This document shows, piece by piece, positions 16,752-24,919 of a stretch of DNA of 36,966 nucleotides. The notes under the pieces are model-generated. The model had not been told where the DNA came from. It was given only the letters and a program-made list of their open reading frames with translations, and searched no databases. The translations under genes were made by a program, and so were the position numbers. The first letter of the stretch is position 1, and every line of letters starts with the position of its first letter. The stretch is from contig CAINGK010000030.1 in NCBI GenBank assembly GCA_903848465.1, positions 1 through 36,966 on the forward strand, given 5' to 3'. This DNA comes from an uncultured Verrucomicrobiota bacterium (GTDB lineage: Bacteria > Verrucomicrobiota > Verrucomicrobiia > Verrucomicrobiales > Verrucomicrobiaceae).

Positions 16752-18428
16752 TTATTTGCGATCAGCCACCCAGCGTGGCACGCAGCCTTGATGGGCCTGG
16801 GTCACGGTGGCGGCAAAGTCGGCGAGGTACCCGAACTGGTGGCTGACAGGCAAGATCGTGCGCGGACGAGCATCGAGATCTGCGAGGACGTGAATGGTGC
16901 CTGCAAGGAGATCGAATTCGATTTCATCGCCATCTTCCACCACGGAAATCGGCCCGCCCACGGCGGCTTCCGGGCTGCAGTGAACTCCCACGGCACCGCT
17001 GGAAACACCGGAGACGCGGGTGTCTGAAATCAGGGCGACCTTGCCATAAAGCTCCGGTACTGCGAGCGCAGCGCTGGCCACGTGCATTTCAGGCATGCCC
17101 GATGCCACAGGACCGCAGCCACGAATGACGACGATGTGGCCGGGCTGGATGCGACCTGCGGCGGCGGCATCGGAAACCCCCTTGGAATCATGGAAGCAGA
17201 TGGCTTTGCCACGGAATTTGGGCTCCTCCATGGAGGAGACTTTGAAGACGATGCCGTCGGGCGCGAGGTTGCCAAAGCAGATCTGGATGTCGGCGAACTC
17301 TTTGAACGGCGCGTCGATGGGCGCGACGAGCTCATTGGGGAAGGGCACTTCGGCGGCGTTGGCGAGATTTTCCGCCAGTGTCTGACCGGTGACGGTGATG
17401 CAGGAGCCATCCAGCAACCCGGTTTTCATGATGTGCTTCAGCAGCATGGTGGTACCGCCGAGACGATGGAGATCGACCATGGTGCCACGGCCACGCGGTG
17501 CGAAATTGCACAGGACGGGCGTGCGGCGGACGATGGCCTGCACGTCACGCAGGGTGAAATCGACTCCTGCTTCACGGGCAACGGCGAGGATGTGCAGCAC
17601 GCCATTGGTAGAGCCACCGATGGCGGCGATGGCGGTCATGGCATTGGTGATGGAGGCCTTGGTGATGATGTCCCGCGGACGGAGATTCATTTCCAGCAGG
17701 CGTCGCACGGCTTTGCCGACGCGCAGACATTCTTCACGTTTGCCTGCTTCGATGGCGGGCATGGAGGAGGTGTCCGGCAGGCTGAGGCCCATGGCTTCAA
17801 GTGCGATGCCCCAGGTGTTGAAGGAAGCGGCGATGCCGCAGCCACCTGCGCCGGGGCAGGCGGTGCGGATGATCTGCTCGGATTCCTCGTAGCTCATCGT
17901 CCCCTGCTTTTCCTTCGCTGCCGCATCATAGACGTCGAGGATGGAGGTGGAGTGTCCTTTGTGGCAGCCGGGCATGATGCTGCCGCCATTGACGATGAGG
18001 CCGGGGTAGTTGGTTCGCGCGAGGGCCATGGCGAAGGCCGGACCGTTTTTGTCGCAATGATGCAGGCCGATCAGTGCATCGTAGCAGTGCGAAGTACAGA
18101 TCATCTCTGCTCCGTTCGCCATGAGATTGCGTGAGCAAAGGGAGGCTGCGCCGCCGACATTTCCCTGCGTGATATTGTCACTTACCGGTGAGACGCCGAA
18201 GGGGAAGCCGATGAGTCCCGCTTCTTTGCAGCCTTGGGCGATGAGTTGGGCCAACTCGTGCGCGTGGACGTTGCAGATGTTGCCGTCGAGCAGCGGTGTG
18301 CCGATGCCGATCTGCGCTTTGTCGAAATCTTCGGGCTTAAAACCTAGTCCCCAGAAGAACGCGGTGACGCCGCGCTGCCAGCCATGGGTGAGGTTATTTG
18401 AGTTCCAATTGAGCTTATGTTCAGTCAT
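16752..18428 (-). CDS. ilvD: IlvD/Edd family dehydratase (probable dihydroxy-acid dehydratase)
   Basis: A 558-residue Fe-S dehydratase. The three cluster cysteines of the family are present at C52 (NICNVH), C125 (HHCDKNGP, with the carbamylated lysine K127) and C197 (CPGAGGCG). The C-terminal part has SDTRVSGVSSGAVGVHCSPEAAVGGPI, which carries the catalytic serine region but differs from the usual SGATHG-type loop. Dihydroxy-acid dehydratase makes the 2-keto acids for valine, leucine and isoleucine. Because of the loop and the convergent PdxA gene only 6 bases away, a sugar-acid dehydratase is a real alternative. The N-terminus looks complete at the ATG at 18428. No other ilv gene is near. 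Confidence 0.85.
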   Translation of the reverse strand: MTEHKLNWNSNNLTHGWQRGVTAFFWGLGFKPEDFDKAQIGIGTPLLDGNICNVHAHELAQLIAQGCKEAGLIGFPFGVSPVSDNITQGNVGGAASLCSRNLMANGAEMICTSHCYDALIGLHHCDKNGPAFAMALARTNYPGLIVNGGSIMPGCHKGHSTSILDVYDAAAKEKQGTMSYEESEQIIRTACPGAGGCGIAASFNTWGIALEAMGLSLPDTSSMPAIEAGKREECLRVGKAVRRLLEMNLRPRDIITKASITNAMTAIAAIGGSTNGVLHILAVAREAGVDFTLRDVQAIVRRTPVLCNFAPRGRGTMVDLHRLGGTTMLLKHIMKTGLLDGSCITVTGQTLAENLANAAEVPFPNELVAPIDAPFKEFADIQICFGNLAPDGIVFKVSSMEEPKFRGKAICFHDSKGVSDAAAAGRIQPGHIVVIRGCGPVASGMPEMHVASAALAVPELYGKVALISDTRVSGVSSGAVGVHCSPEAAVGGPISVVEDGDEIEFDLLAGTIHVLADLDARPRTILPVSHQFGYLADFAATVTQAHQGCVPRWVADRK

Positions 18429-18469
18429 GCAGAGCAGATGCTAGACGGGAAGACGTGCCGCGCCAAAAC

Positions 18470-18500
18470 AAAAGCTCCCGATCAGCGAACTGATCGGGAA
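18470..18500 (-). terminator. Rho-independent terminator of the first beta-barrel gene
   Basis: The perfect 10-bp stem TCCCGATCAG (18477-18486) / CTGATCGGGA (18491-18500) has a CGAA loop. Read on the minus strand it is followed by GCTTTTGTTTT. It ends the gene that stops at 18551 and shields ilvD from read-through. Confidence 0.88.
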
Positions 18501-18550
18501 CCCCAACTTTATAATCAGATGTGTTTCAGCAGAGCATCAAGCCCCACGAA

Positions 18551-19537
18551 TTAGAACGAGAAGCTGAGCTTGGTGCCCCAGTAGATTTCGTTCGCCTGGG
18601 CGTTCACGTTCTTACGCAGGGTGCCGGACTCATTCAGAGCTACGTAGCTCGTCAGGGTGACAGACTTCGTCAGTTTGATCGGCACAGCGATGGTGTAGAG
18701 CCAGTGGGTGAAACCGGTTTTGGCAGTGATCGGCTGGCCGTTGTGTGTCAACAGAGATGAGGAACCCACGCCGGTGTAGTAGTCGATGCCATAGCCAGTG
18801 TTAACGGACGGCACAATGCTGATCCAATCGGTGATGGCGTAGGTGTAATCAACTCCAAGCGCAAAGTACTGACCATTGATTCGGAAGTCATAGTAGTAGC
18901 CAGCATAGATGTTGAAGGCCTTGATCGGGATCGCCGCTGTCCAGCCAAGTTCACCAGCTCCTTTGAGGGCATACTCAGGGTCGTTGATACGATTGCCACC
19001 AACCTGAGCGGATGCATTTGGCACGCCATTGAATTGGCCACCGTAGTTATCTGGATAGAAGTAGTATTGGTACTGCATTCCGAACTTGGCCCATCCAGCG
19101 TTGTAGTTAAGGCTGGTGATGGCGTCCACTTCGGAGTATTGATAACCACCTGCACTCTTGCCACCGGTATTGGCACCACCGGCAGTAGTAGCTCCGTATG
19201 GAGTGCCAGCGGAGTTGATGTAGGCACCACCGACGCCCCAGGACAGCTTCTCCGTGATTGGGATGCTGATGTTGAGGGCGCTCCACATGATGTTGTCAGC
19301 GAACCAAAGTCCGCGGAAGTAGTAGCGGCTGTCGTAACCGGCATCGAAGGTAGCTCCGATGGAGTCGAACAGGGATCCTCCTGGTGCGGCTGGCTCAGCA
19401 ACGGGATTTTTCGTTGCTGGGTTTTTCGTGGCTGGGCCTTGGGCGGCAGGCGTGTCGGCGGAGACGTTCAGCGCTGCACAGGCAGCAAGAACGTACACCG
19501 ACTGGGCAATGAATGATTTCATGCTTTTGGGCTTCAT
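18551..19537 (-). CDS. Putative outer-membrane beta-barrel protein, paralogue 1
   Basis: About 328 residues with a signal peptide, then a linker holding a small tandem duplication (ATKNPATKNP). A beta-barrel follows with alternating aromatic strands (YDSRYYFRGLWFADNIMWSA, FGMQYQYYFYPDNYGG, IYAGYYYDFRINGQYFALG). The last strand ends ...KLSFSF, with the terminal phenylalanine recognised by the Bam machinery. The opening YDSRYYFRG matches a widespread family of uncharacterised barrels. It is paralogous to the protein at 20443: both share a KNP linker, ISIVPxxNxGYGI and a PIKL-(x)n-TLTxYVALN segment. Start: ATG at 19537 or 19522, both giving a signal peptide. It may be a porin or surface protein; cargo is unknown. 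Confidence 0.8.
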   Translation of the reverse strand: MKPKSMKSFIAQSVYVLAACAALNVSADTPAAQGPATKNPATKNPVAEPAAPGGSLFDSIGATFDAGYDSRYYFRGLWFADNIMWSALNISIPITEKLSWGVGGAYINSAGTPYGATTAGGANTGGKSAGGYQYSEVDAITSLNYNAGWAKFGMQYQYYFYPDNYGGQFNGVPNASAQVGGNRINDPEYALKGAGELGWTAAIPIKAFNIYAGYYYDFRINGQYFALGVDYTYAITDWISIVPSVNTGYGIDYYTGVGSSSLLTHNGQPITAKTGFTHWLYTIAVPIKLTKSVTLTSYVALNESGTLRKNVNAQANEIYWGTKLSFSF

Positions 19538-20376
19538 GTGTTGGTCGAGTTTAGTTATTGTTGGTGTTGAGGCGCTGTCCGTCCGGGGAGGAAGTGCAGC
19601 TGGTGAACAATGGTTAAGCAGGTGCCGTGCCATGTTACTGAGGTGATCGTAGATTTATTTATTCCATTGCAAAAATAAAAAATCAATAAAACCATAAATT
19701 TAATAGCTCCCCTTCCCAATTTGATTGCCGAATGGAGGGAATAATAGCCCCCGAGCTGTTTGCGTGCTGCGCTCCTGGATTCAGACCATGACAAAGACGG
19801 CGGACCTATTTCAGCTCCTGCGCCGTGACAGAGCCGACGCAGCGCTTCTCTACCAGCCGCAGCGCGCAGGGTTGGTGGGGGCGCGCTAATCCTTCGTTCC
19901 AGCGCGCGCAGCTAACTCACGCCCCCTTTTTTCCATCCGCTTCCGTCTCCGATTCGTGCCATACTACTTTGCATCCGCCATTTGCAAATGCAGCCCTCGC
20001 AAAATGAAAGTTAGTGATGCACAACAGTCTAAACGGGAAGCTATGGGCACTTGGGATTGGCAGTGTCCGCGCCGCCTGCCACAGACTTCCGGCATCAGGT
20101 TACCCTGCGACGGCGTAAGTGGGAGAAATTTGAGCGCGAACATGACGCTTGTGCTGGCATCGATACGCGATGCGTTTCAGGAGAGGGGGATGCGGGATGC
20201 AGACGAGGGGGTGTCGCTAAGCATTTCTACAGGCTGAGAGGCTCCGCAATCTGTGAAATGCGTTCATTCTCGAACCCTGAATGGGCGAGCGAATCAAGCT
20301 GGCGCAGAAGTGCAAGGTCGAGTCCAGTGGTGTTGCCAGCCAGGAATGGCGGTTCAGCAGAGTTCACTTCGCATAC
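19538..20376. other. Long intergenic region with an AT-rich leader
   Basis: No convincing gene was found in these ~840 bases on either strand; the short open frames have no family-like sequence. Bases ~19655-19715 are strikingly AT-rich (runs of A and T on a GC-rich background) and lie 120-180 bases before the beta-barrel start, so they probably hold its promoter on the minus strand. Bases 19780-20360 hold nothing I can assign. Confidence 0.5.
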
Positions 20377-20377
20377 A

Positions 20378-20410
20378 AACAAAAAACCTCCCGGCTTGCG
20401 CCGGGAGGTT
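20378..20410 (-). terminator. Rho-independent terminator of the second beta-barrel gene
   Basis: The perfect 11-bp stem AACCTCCCGGC (20385-20395) / GCCGGGAGGTT (20400-20410) has a TTGC loop. On the minus strand it is followed by TTTTGTTTG. It lies 32 bases after the stop codon at 20443. Confidence 0.9.
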
Positions 20411-20442
20411 AACCTTGAAGGGTTGAACCGTTCAGAGAACGA

Positions 20443-21456
20443 TTAGAAGCGGACGCTGAGGGTCACGCCGAAGTAGATCAGGTTGGTGAAGGCGTTCTGA
20501 GGGCCGCCGTAGCCGCCGTAGCTGCTTGCGTTGCTTGCAAAGGTACGGAGACCGGCCATTGGCAGGTTCGCTGCAACGTAGGGGGTCAGGGTGGCACGGC
20601 TGTTGAGCTTGATAGGGAAATCAAGGCCAAGGTTAACAGCGGTGAAGCCGGTAAGGCCGAACTGCTGACGGTTGGCGATACCACCAAGGGTGCCGCCACC
20701 GATGAGGTTGCGGGAAGCTTGGGTGAAGCCAGCGTTGTAGTTGATGCCATAACCAATGTTCGCATGTGGAACGATGCTGATGGAATCGGTCACAGCGATG
20801 GTGGAACGAGCGGTCACGTCGAAGTACCAGCCACCATTGAACAGATCATAGTTGGCGCTTGATGCCAGATTGATCGGGCCAAGGTTGGTCTGGGCACCCA
20901 GCGTAAGCTGCTGGATGTCGTTCATGCCGTAGCCACTAAGACCAGCAACCTGATTCAGACCACCGCCATTGGCAAGGGAACCCATGTTGTGGATGAAGCT
21001 ATAGCCGAAGCTCACGCTTGCAGGACCGAAGTCATGCGAGATGGCACCGCCCAGATTAAGGCGGGAGAAGGAGTTGGTGTTTTTAATACCAGCAGCATTG
21101 CCGCCTTCGCTGCCGCCTGCTCTCTGGATGTTAGGGGAGAAGCTGTCCTGATCGCCAGCGAGGGAGCCGTAGTTCACGTCCCAGAGGAGGGAGGTGCTGC
21201 CAGCGCCGTCTTCAGCGGCACCACCCACGAGGAGGAGTGCGCCATTGAGGCCGGCACGGACCCAATGCTGTCCGTAGTTGATGCCACGCCAGACGTAGTT
21301 GGAGTCATAACCGATGGAGGCGGTGATGCCCAGGTCATCGTTCACCGGAGCGGGAGCGATTGGGTTTTTAGGAGCGGGAGCGGTTGTTCCGGCCACAACG
21401 GGAGTGGCGGCCAGTGCCAAGAACCCCAGCGTTTTCAGCAATGCGTTCAATTTCAT
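20443..21456 (-). CDS. Putative outer-membrane beta-barrel protein, paralogue 2
   Basis: 337 residues: a signal peptide (MKLNALLKTLGFLALAATPVVAG), a Pro/Ala linker (APAPKNPIAPAPVNDD) and a beta-barrel opening with IGYDSNYVWRGINYGQHWVRA and ending in GVTLSVRF. The closing phenylalanine and alternating pattern are typical of outer-membrane barrels. It is related to the 18551-19537 product over the C-terminal half, so the two arose by duplication. The high glycine and asparagine content and a strong dedicated terminator suggest an abundant surface protein. A hairpin lies in its leader at 21513-21538. Function unknown; a porin is the simplest guess. Confidence 0.82.
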   Translation of the reverse strand: MKLNALLKTLGFLALAATPVVAGTTAPAPKNPIAPAPVNDDLGITASIGYDSNYVWRGINYGQHWVRAGLNGALLLVGGAAEDGAGSTSLLWDVNYGSLAGDQDSFSPNIQRAGGSEGGNAAGIKNTNSFSRLNLGGAISHDFGPASVSFGYSFIHNMGSLANGGGLNQVAGLSGYGMNDIQQLTLGAQTNLGPINLASSANYDLFNGGWYFDVTARSTIAVTDSISIVPHANIGYGINYNAGFTQASRNLIGGGTLGGIANRQQFGLTGFTAVNLGLDFPIKLNSRATLTPYVAANLPMAGLRTFASNASSYGGYGGPQNAFTNLIYFGVTLSVRF

Positions 21457-21512
21457 AGTCTGATTAGTTTGGTATTAGGTTGGTTGGGTTGAGGTCGGAC
21501 ACTCGCATGAAA

Positions 21513-21538
21513 TGGCTCAAAACAGATGTTTTGAGCCA
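21513..21538 (-). promoter_or_regulatory. Perfect hairpin in the leader of the second beta-barrel gene
   Basis: TGGCTCAAAAC (21513-21523) and GTTTTGAGCCA (21528-21538) form an 11-bp perfect inverted repeat with an AGAT loop, 57-82 bases before the start codon. It is not followed by a T-run, so a terminator is unlikely. It may be an operator or a 5'-UTR structure that stabilises the transcript. The rest of 21457-21740 is AT-rich promoter-like DNA with no gene. Confidence 0.5.
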
Positions 21539-21740
21539 AAGTACGTGAGCCGTTCAGTCCTCAAATTAGCAGGAGCTGTAACCGCTGGAAAGCATTTTTT
21601 TTCAATTTCAGAGCATTTTTTTGCGCCCGCAATTGATGCCTTGTTTTGTAAAGGCGAATTTCTGATTTAGCAGCCACCATGCCAAAACCGCTCTAATTTT
21701 GTGGGTTGTAATGGATGGTAGAAGGTGATTAACCCATTTC

Positions 21741-22343
21741 ATGGTTCGTTTACTATCGTTCATGTTGCTGCTGTTGGGGGCGCTACCCGTGTGTGCTGAT
21801 GAGCCGTTTTCCCTCATCACTTTGAGAGTCCGGGCGCATCTGGTGCGGTCGGTGGCGCATCCAAGGCTGCAAACGACGCTTACAGATAAGGAGGTGCGCG
21901 TCATTTTTGATGAGGTGAACGCTATTTGGTCCCCGGCGGCCGTTCGCTTTGAATTGGAGGCGATTGATACCCTGCAAGCGCTGGAGATCGCGCCCAAAAG
22001 GTGGTTCATCAAGGATCGCGACTGGGTCAAAGCGGCGATTCCGACGCAGCAACTCAGTGCCACCGCGATTGACGTGTGTTTTGTGAAGGACATGGGCCCC
22101 AACGGCTTTTTTTACGGGGAGCCGGTGGTGGTCTGCCAAAATCCCGAGTTTCACAAGGTCTCCGGCGGCACGGCCAACATCGTTGCGCGGGTGACGGCGC
22201 ATGAACTCGGTCATGTTTTATTCCTGCAGCATCGTCAGGAACGCACCAATCTGATGGCCTCGGGCAAGAACGGAGTGGCGCTGAACCTGCGGGAGATCAC
22301 AGCCGCGAGAAAACGGGCGCTGGAGATCGTGGCCAAGCACTGA
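21741..22343 (+). CDS. Secreted zincin metalloprotease (metzincin-like)
   Basis: 200 residues with a signal peptide (VRLLSFMLLLLGALPVCAD). The zinc motif HELGHVLFLQH supplies H154, E155, H158 and H164, i.e. HExxHxxGxxH-like with Q at the glycine position. NLMAS with M172 lies eight residues on, as the Met-turn. This puts it among metzincins related to matrixin/archaemetzincin-type enzymes, though no named family could be fixed. The N-terminal ~100 residues are probably the upper subdomain. It is a single gene converging with bioF, with only 3 bases between the stops. It is presumably a small extracytoplasmic peptidase; the substrate is unknown. Confidence 0.78.
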   Translation: MVRLLSFMLLLLGALPVCADEPFSLITLRVRAHLVRSVAHPRLQTTLTDKEVRVIFDEVNAIWSPAAVRFELEAIDTLQALEIAPKRWFIKDRDWVKAAIPTQQLSATAIDVCFVKDMGPNGFFYGEPVVVCQNPEFHKVSGGTANIVARVTAHELGHVLFLQHRQERTNLMASGKNGVALNLREITAARKRALEIVAKH

Positions 22344-22346
22344 GGC

Positions 22347-23513
22347 TCAAAGGGCATCCTGCAGGGCACTGCCCAGTGCATCAATCTGGGCGGCGGAATG
22401 CACGGCGCTGAGGGTGATCCGCAGTCGGGCGCTGCCACGGGCGACCGTCGGGTAGCGGATGCAGGGGATGAGGAATCCGGCATCACGCAGACGGGCGCTG
22501 ACCGCCATGGCCCGTGCGGCTTCGCCCAAAATCACCGGCAAGATGGCACCTGGGATAGGTGGTGATGTGATGCCGATGGCGGTCAGCAGGCTGTGGGTTT
22601 GCTGTGCATGGCTGCGGACCTGGCTCCGCAAGGCATCGCCGCGTTCACTGCGAATCAGCTCCAACATAATACCCAGCGCGTGTGCCAGATGAACAGGGGG
22701 AGCGGTGGAGTAGATGAAGCTGCGCGCGCGGTTGATCAGCAGGTCGATGACCTGGCGCGAGGCTACCAGATAGCCGCCGCTGAGGCCGAAGGCCTTGCTC
22801 AGGGTGCCGAGATGCAGATCCACCTGCTGATCCACACCAAGTGCGGCGGCAAGTCCGCGCCCCTGCGGGCCAAGAACGCCGACGGCATGCGCTTCATCCA
22901 CCAGCAACCAAGCGCCGTGCTTGGCCTTGAGTTCGACAATCTCGCGCAGCGGGGCGGCATCACCATCCATGCTGAAAATGGACTCCGTGACGACGAGCAC
23001 GCGCCCTTTGGCGGTTTGCAGCAGGCGTTCGAGCTTTTCGAGGTGGTTGTGTGGGAAGACACGGATCGTCGCTCCGCTCAATCGCGCGGCATCGACCAGG
23101 CTGGCATGGCAGAGCTTGTCGAGGATGATGGTGTCGTTTGGACCCATCAGTGCGGGGATAGTGCCCAGTGCTACAGCAAAGCCGCTGCTGAAGGTCAGAG
23201 CCGCCGCCGTGCCCTTGAACTCTGCCAAGGCTTCTTCTAAGTCGGTATTGACGCGATGCGAGCCGCACACCAGACGCGAGGCCCCCGCTCCGCCGCCGTA
23301 TTTGGCGATGCCTGCGGCAAGTGCGCTCTGCATCTCAATGGAATGCGCCAGGCCAAGGTAGTCGTTGGAGGAAAAATTGATCCACTCGCGGTCTGCGGCG
23401 CGCACGATCACGCCTTCCACTTCATCCAGGGGGCGCAGCTCACGCCACAGCCCCTGCTCACGCAGTTCATCCAACTGCGTGGCGATGTTCCATGTGTTCG
23501 TGGGTTCCTGCAT
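22347..23513 (-). CDS. bioF: 8-amino-7-oxononanoate synthase
   Basis: 388 residues of the PLP-dependent alpha-oxoamine synthase family. Landmarks are FSSNDYLGLA near the N-terminus, GAGASRLVCGSH, LDKLCHASLVDAARLSGA, DEAHAVGVLGPQGRG (PLP aspartate D206, H209) and the Schiff-base lysine K240 in GTLSKAFGLSGGY. BioF condenses pimeloyl-ACP with alanine, the first ring-related step of biotin synthesis. Glycine C-acetyltransferase is the nearest alternative, but length and motifs favour BioF. It follows the TPR gene by 3 bases, so both are probably one transcript. No other bio genes are in the window. Confidence 0.88.
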   Translation of the reverse strand: MQEPTNTWNIATQLDELREQGLWRELRPLDEVEGVIVRAADREWINFSSNDYLGLAHSIEMQSALAAGIAKYGGGAGASRLVCGSHRVNTDLEEALAEFKGTAAALTFSSGFAVALGTIPALMGPNDTIILDKLCHASLVDAARLSGATIRVFPHNHLEKLERLLQTAKGRVLVVTESIFSMDGDAAPLREIVELKAKHGAWLLVDEAHAVGVLGPQGRGLAAALGVDQQVDLHLGTLSKAFGLSGGYLVASRQVIDLLINRARSFIYSTAPPVHLAHALGIMLELIRSERGDALRSQVRSHAQQTHSLLTAIGITSPPIPGAILPVILGEAARAMAVSARLRDAGFLIPCIRYPTVARGSARLRITLSAVHSAAQIDALGSALQDAL

Positions 23514-23516
23514 GCG

Positions 23517-24188
23517 TCACTCCTGCAGGCGGCGTTCCACCACGTCGTCTTTTGCCACGCCAAGCGCCAGCGCCTTCTGGTAGTGCCTCCGGGCCAGCTC
23601 GATGGCAGGTGGGCGGCGCTCCAAGAGCATGAGCGCCATATTGAAGTGCGCGATGCCGTAATCCGGTTTCAGCTCAATGGCCCGCTGCAGTTCCGCCTCG
23701 GCGGCATCCGTCCAGCCGAGTCCTTTGGCGGCGATGGCCAGGTAGTTGTGAGCGCGTGCATCTTCCGGCTCTTCATGGATGGCGCGGGCGAAGCAGGAAA
23801 TCGCCCGGTAGGTGTCGCCCTTTTTTTGCAGCATCAGACCCAGGGCCGTCCAGGTTTGCGCGAGTTGCGGGTTGATCTGCACGGATTTTTCAAAGCATTC
23901 GAGGGCGCGCTTCTCGTCTCCTGATTGTTGCTCCACCGCGCCCAAATTGGCCCAGATGAGCGCATTGCCGTCGTCGAGTTCCAGCATCTCCAGGTAGGCC
24001 TTGCGGGCTGTCGGCCAGTCTTGCTTGCCAAAGGCCGCTGCGGCACGTTCGCCCAGCACCTTGGTGAAAGGCGGCAGCATGCCGGTTTTATCCACTTTGG
24101 CCGGATTGATGGGTGCCACATCCTGCGCGCGGCAGATCACTGCCAGCAGCAACAGCGCGGAGATTTTCAGGGGATTGGAAAACAACAT
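23517..24188 (-). CDS. Exported tetratricopeptide repeat protein
   Basis: 223 residues. A signal peptide (MLFSNPLKISALLLLAVICRAQD) is followed by about five TPR units, for example ALIWANLGAVEQQSGDEKRALE, AQTWTALGLMLQKKGDTYRAIS and ARAHNYLAIAAKGLGWTDAAEA. TPRs form a protein-binding superhelix. The ATG at 24188 gives the signal peptide; the frame extends to 24242. It is co-directional with bioF, 3 bases apart, and divergent from lexA. The partner protein is unknown, and a link to biotin synthesis is not implied beyond shared transcription. Confidence 0.85.
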   Translation of the reverse strand: MLFSNPLKISALLLLAVICRAQDVAPINPAKVDKTGMLPPFTKVLGERAAAAFGKQDWPTARKAYLEMLELDDGNALIWANLGAVEQQSGDEKRALECFEKSVQINPQLAQTWTALGLMLQKKGDTYRAISCFARAIHEEPEDARAHNYLAIAAKGLGWTDAAEAELQRAIELKPDYGIAHFNMALMLLERRPPAIELARRHYQKALALGVAKDDVVERRLQE

Positions 24189-24251
24189 GGACGTGACTAT
24201 GCGCTGAAACCGGCTCAGGAAAACATCTTGCGTAAAGGGCATGAGAGGGAA

Positions 24252-24265
24252 TGTTCGCCCGAACA
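24252..24265. promoter_or_regulatory. LexA box upstream of lexA
   Basis: TGTTCGCCCGAACA is a perfect TGTTC-N4-GAACA palindrome, 13 bases before the lexA start codon. This matches the motif described for verrucomicrobial LexA as far as I recall, and resembles the Gram-positive GAAC-N4-GTTC box. It implies autorepression and could also affect the divergent TPR-bioF operon. Confidence 0.85.
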
Positions 24266-24278
24266 GCCCTTATTCCTC

Positions 24279-24908
24279 ATGCTTACCGACACTGACACCC
24301 AACTCACGGCCCGCCAGCAGGAACTTCTTGAGTACCTGCGCAGCTACCAGCGCACCAACGGTGTCATGCCTTCCACGCGTGACATCCAGCGGCACTTCGG
24401 TTTCTCCAGCCAGACGGCGGCTATGAGCCATCTCCGTGCGCTGGAGAAAAAAGGTGTCATCCAGCGCCATGCGCACAAAGCGCGTGCCGTGGTCTTCCCC
24501 GCAGACCTTGACCGTGCGGAAATCATCGACATTCCAGTTTTCGGTCAGATCCCCGCTGGCATGGCTGTGGCCGACATGGTGCAGCATGCTGACCGGTGCA
24601 TCTCTGTGGATGTGAACACTCTGGGCATTCCGCGCTCGGCGAAAAGCTTCGCTCTGAAAGTGCGTGGCGAGTCCATGATCGGCGCGCTCATTGGTGATGG
24701 CGACCTCGTCATTCTCGAAATCCGTGAGCCGCGTCCGAAAGATATCGTCGCCGCTCTCATCGACGGCGAGAGCACCTTAAAACGCTACCTCATCAAAGAT
24801 TCCCAGCCTTTCCTCAAAGCTGAGAACCCCGAGTTTCCCGATCTGCTCCCCGCGCGTGAGCTTCTCATCCAGGGCGTCATGATCGGGCTGATCCGGCATG
24901 TGCGCTAG
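24279..24908 (+). CDS. lexA: LexA repressor
   Basis: A 209-residue SOS repressor and self-cleaving protease. Residues 1-70 are the winged helix DNA-binding domain (LTARQQELLEYL, MPSTRDIQRHFGF, AAMSHLRALEKKGVI). The cleavage site A93-G94 lies in FGQIPAGMA, and the catalytic dyad is S132 (RGESMIGA) and K168 (STLKRY). On RecA-ssDNA activation LexA cuts itself and derepresses DNA-repair genes. The ATG at 24279 is the first sensible start and follows a perfect LexA box. The recognition helix (TRDIQRHFGFSSQTAAMSHL) differs from the E. coli one, fitting the different box. Confidence 0.95.
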   Translation: MLTDTDTQLTARQQELLEYLRSYQRTNGVMPSTRDIQRHFGFSSQTAAMSHLRALEKKGVIQRHAHKARAVVFPADLDRAEIIDIPVFGQIPAGMAVADMVQHADRCISVDVNTLGIPRSAKSFALKVRGESMIGALIGDGDLVILEIREPRPKDIVAALIDGESTLKRYLIKDSQPFLKAENPEFPDLLPARELLIQGVMIGLIRHVR

Positions 24909-24919
24909 GGCTGGCCAGC

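Noticed and set aside
17082..18134. 350-codon open frame opposite the IlvD-family gene
   Set aside because: Glycine/aspartate-rich translation mirrors the real gene's codon pattern, and no domain was recognised.
20051..20446. 131-codon open frame in the intergenic region before the second terminator
   Set aside because: It runs through the terminator hairpin of the opposite gene and shows no family-like sequence.
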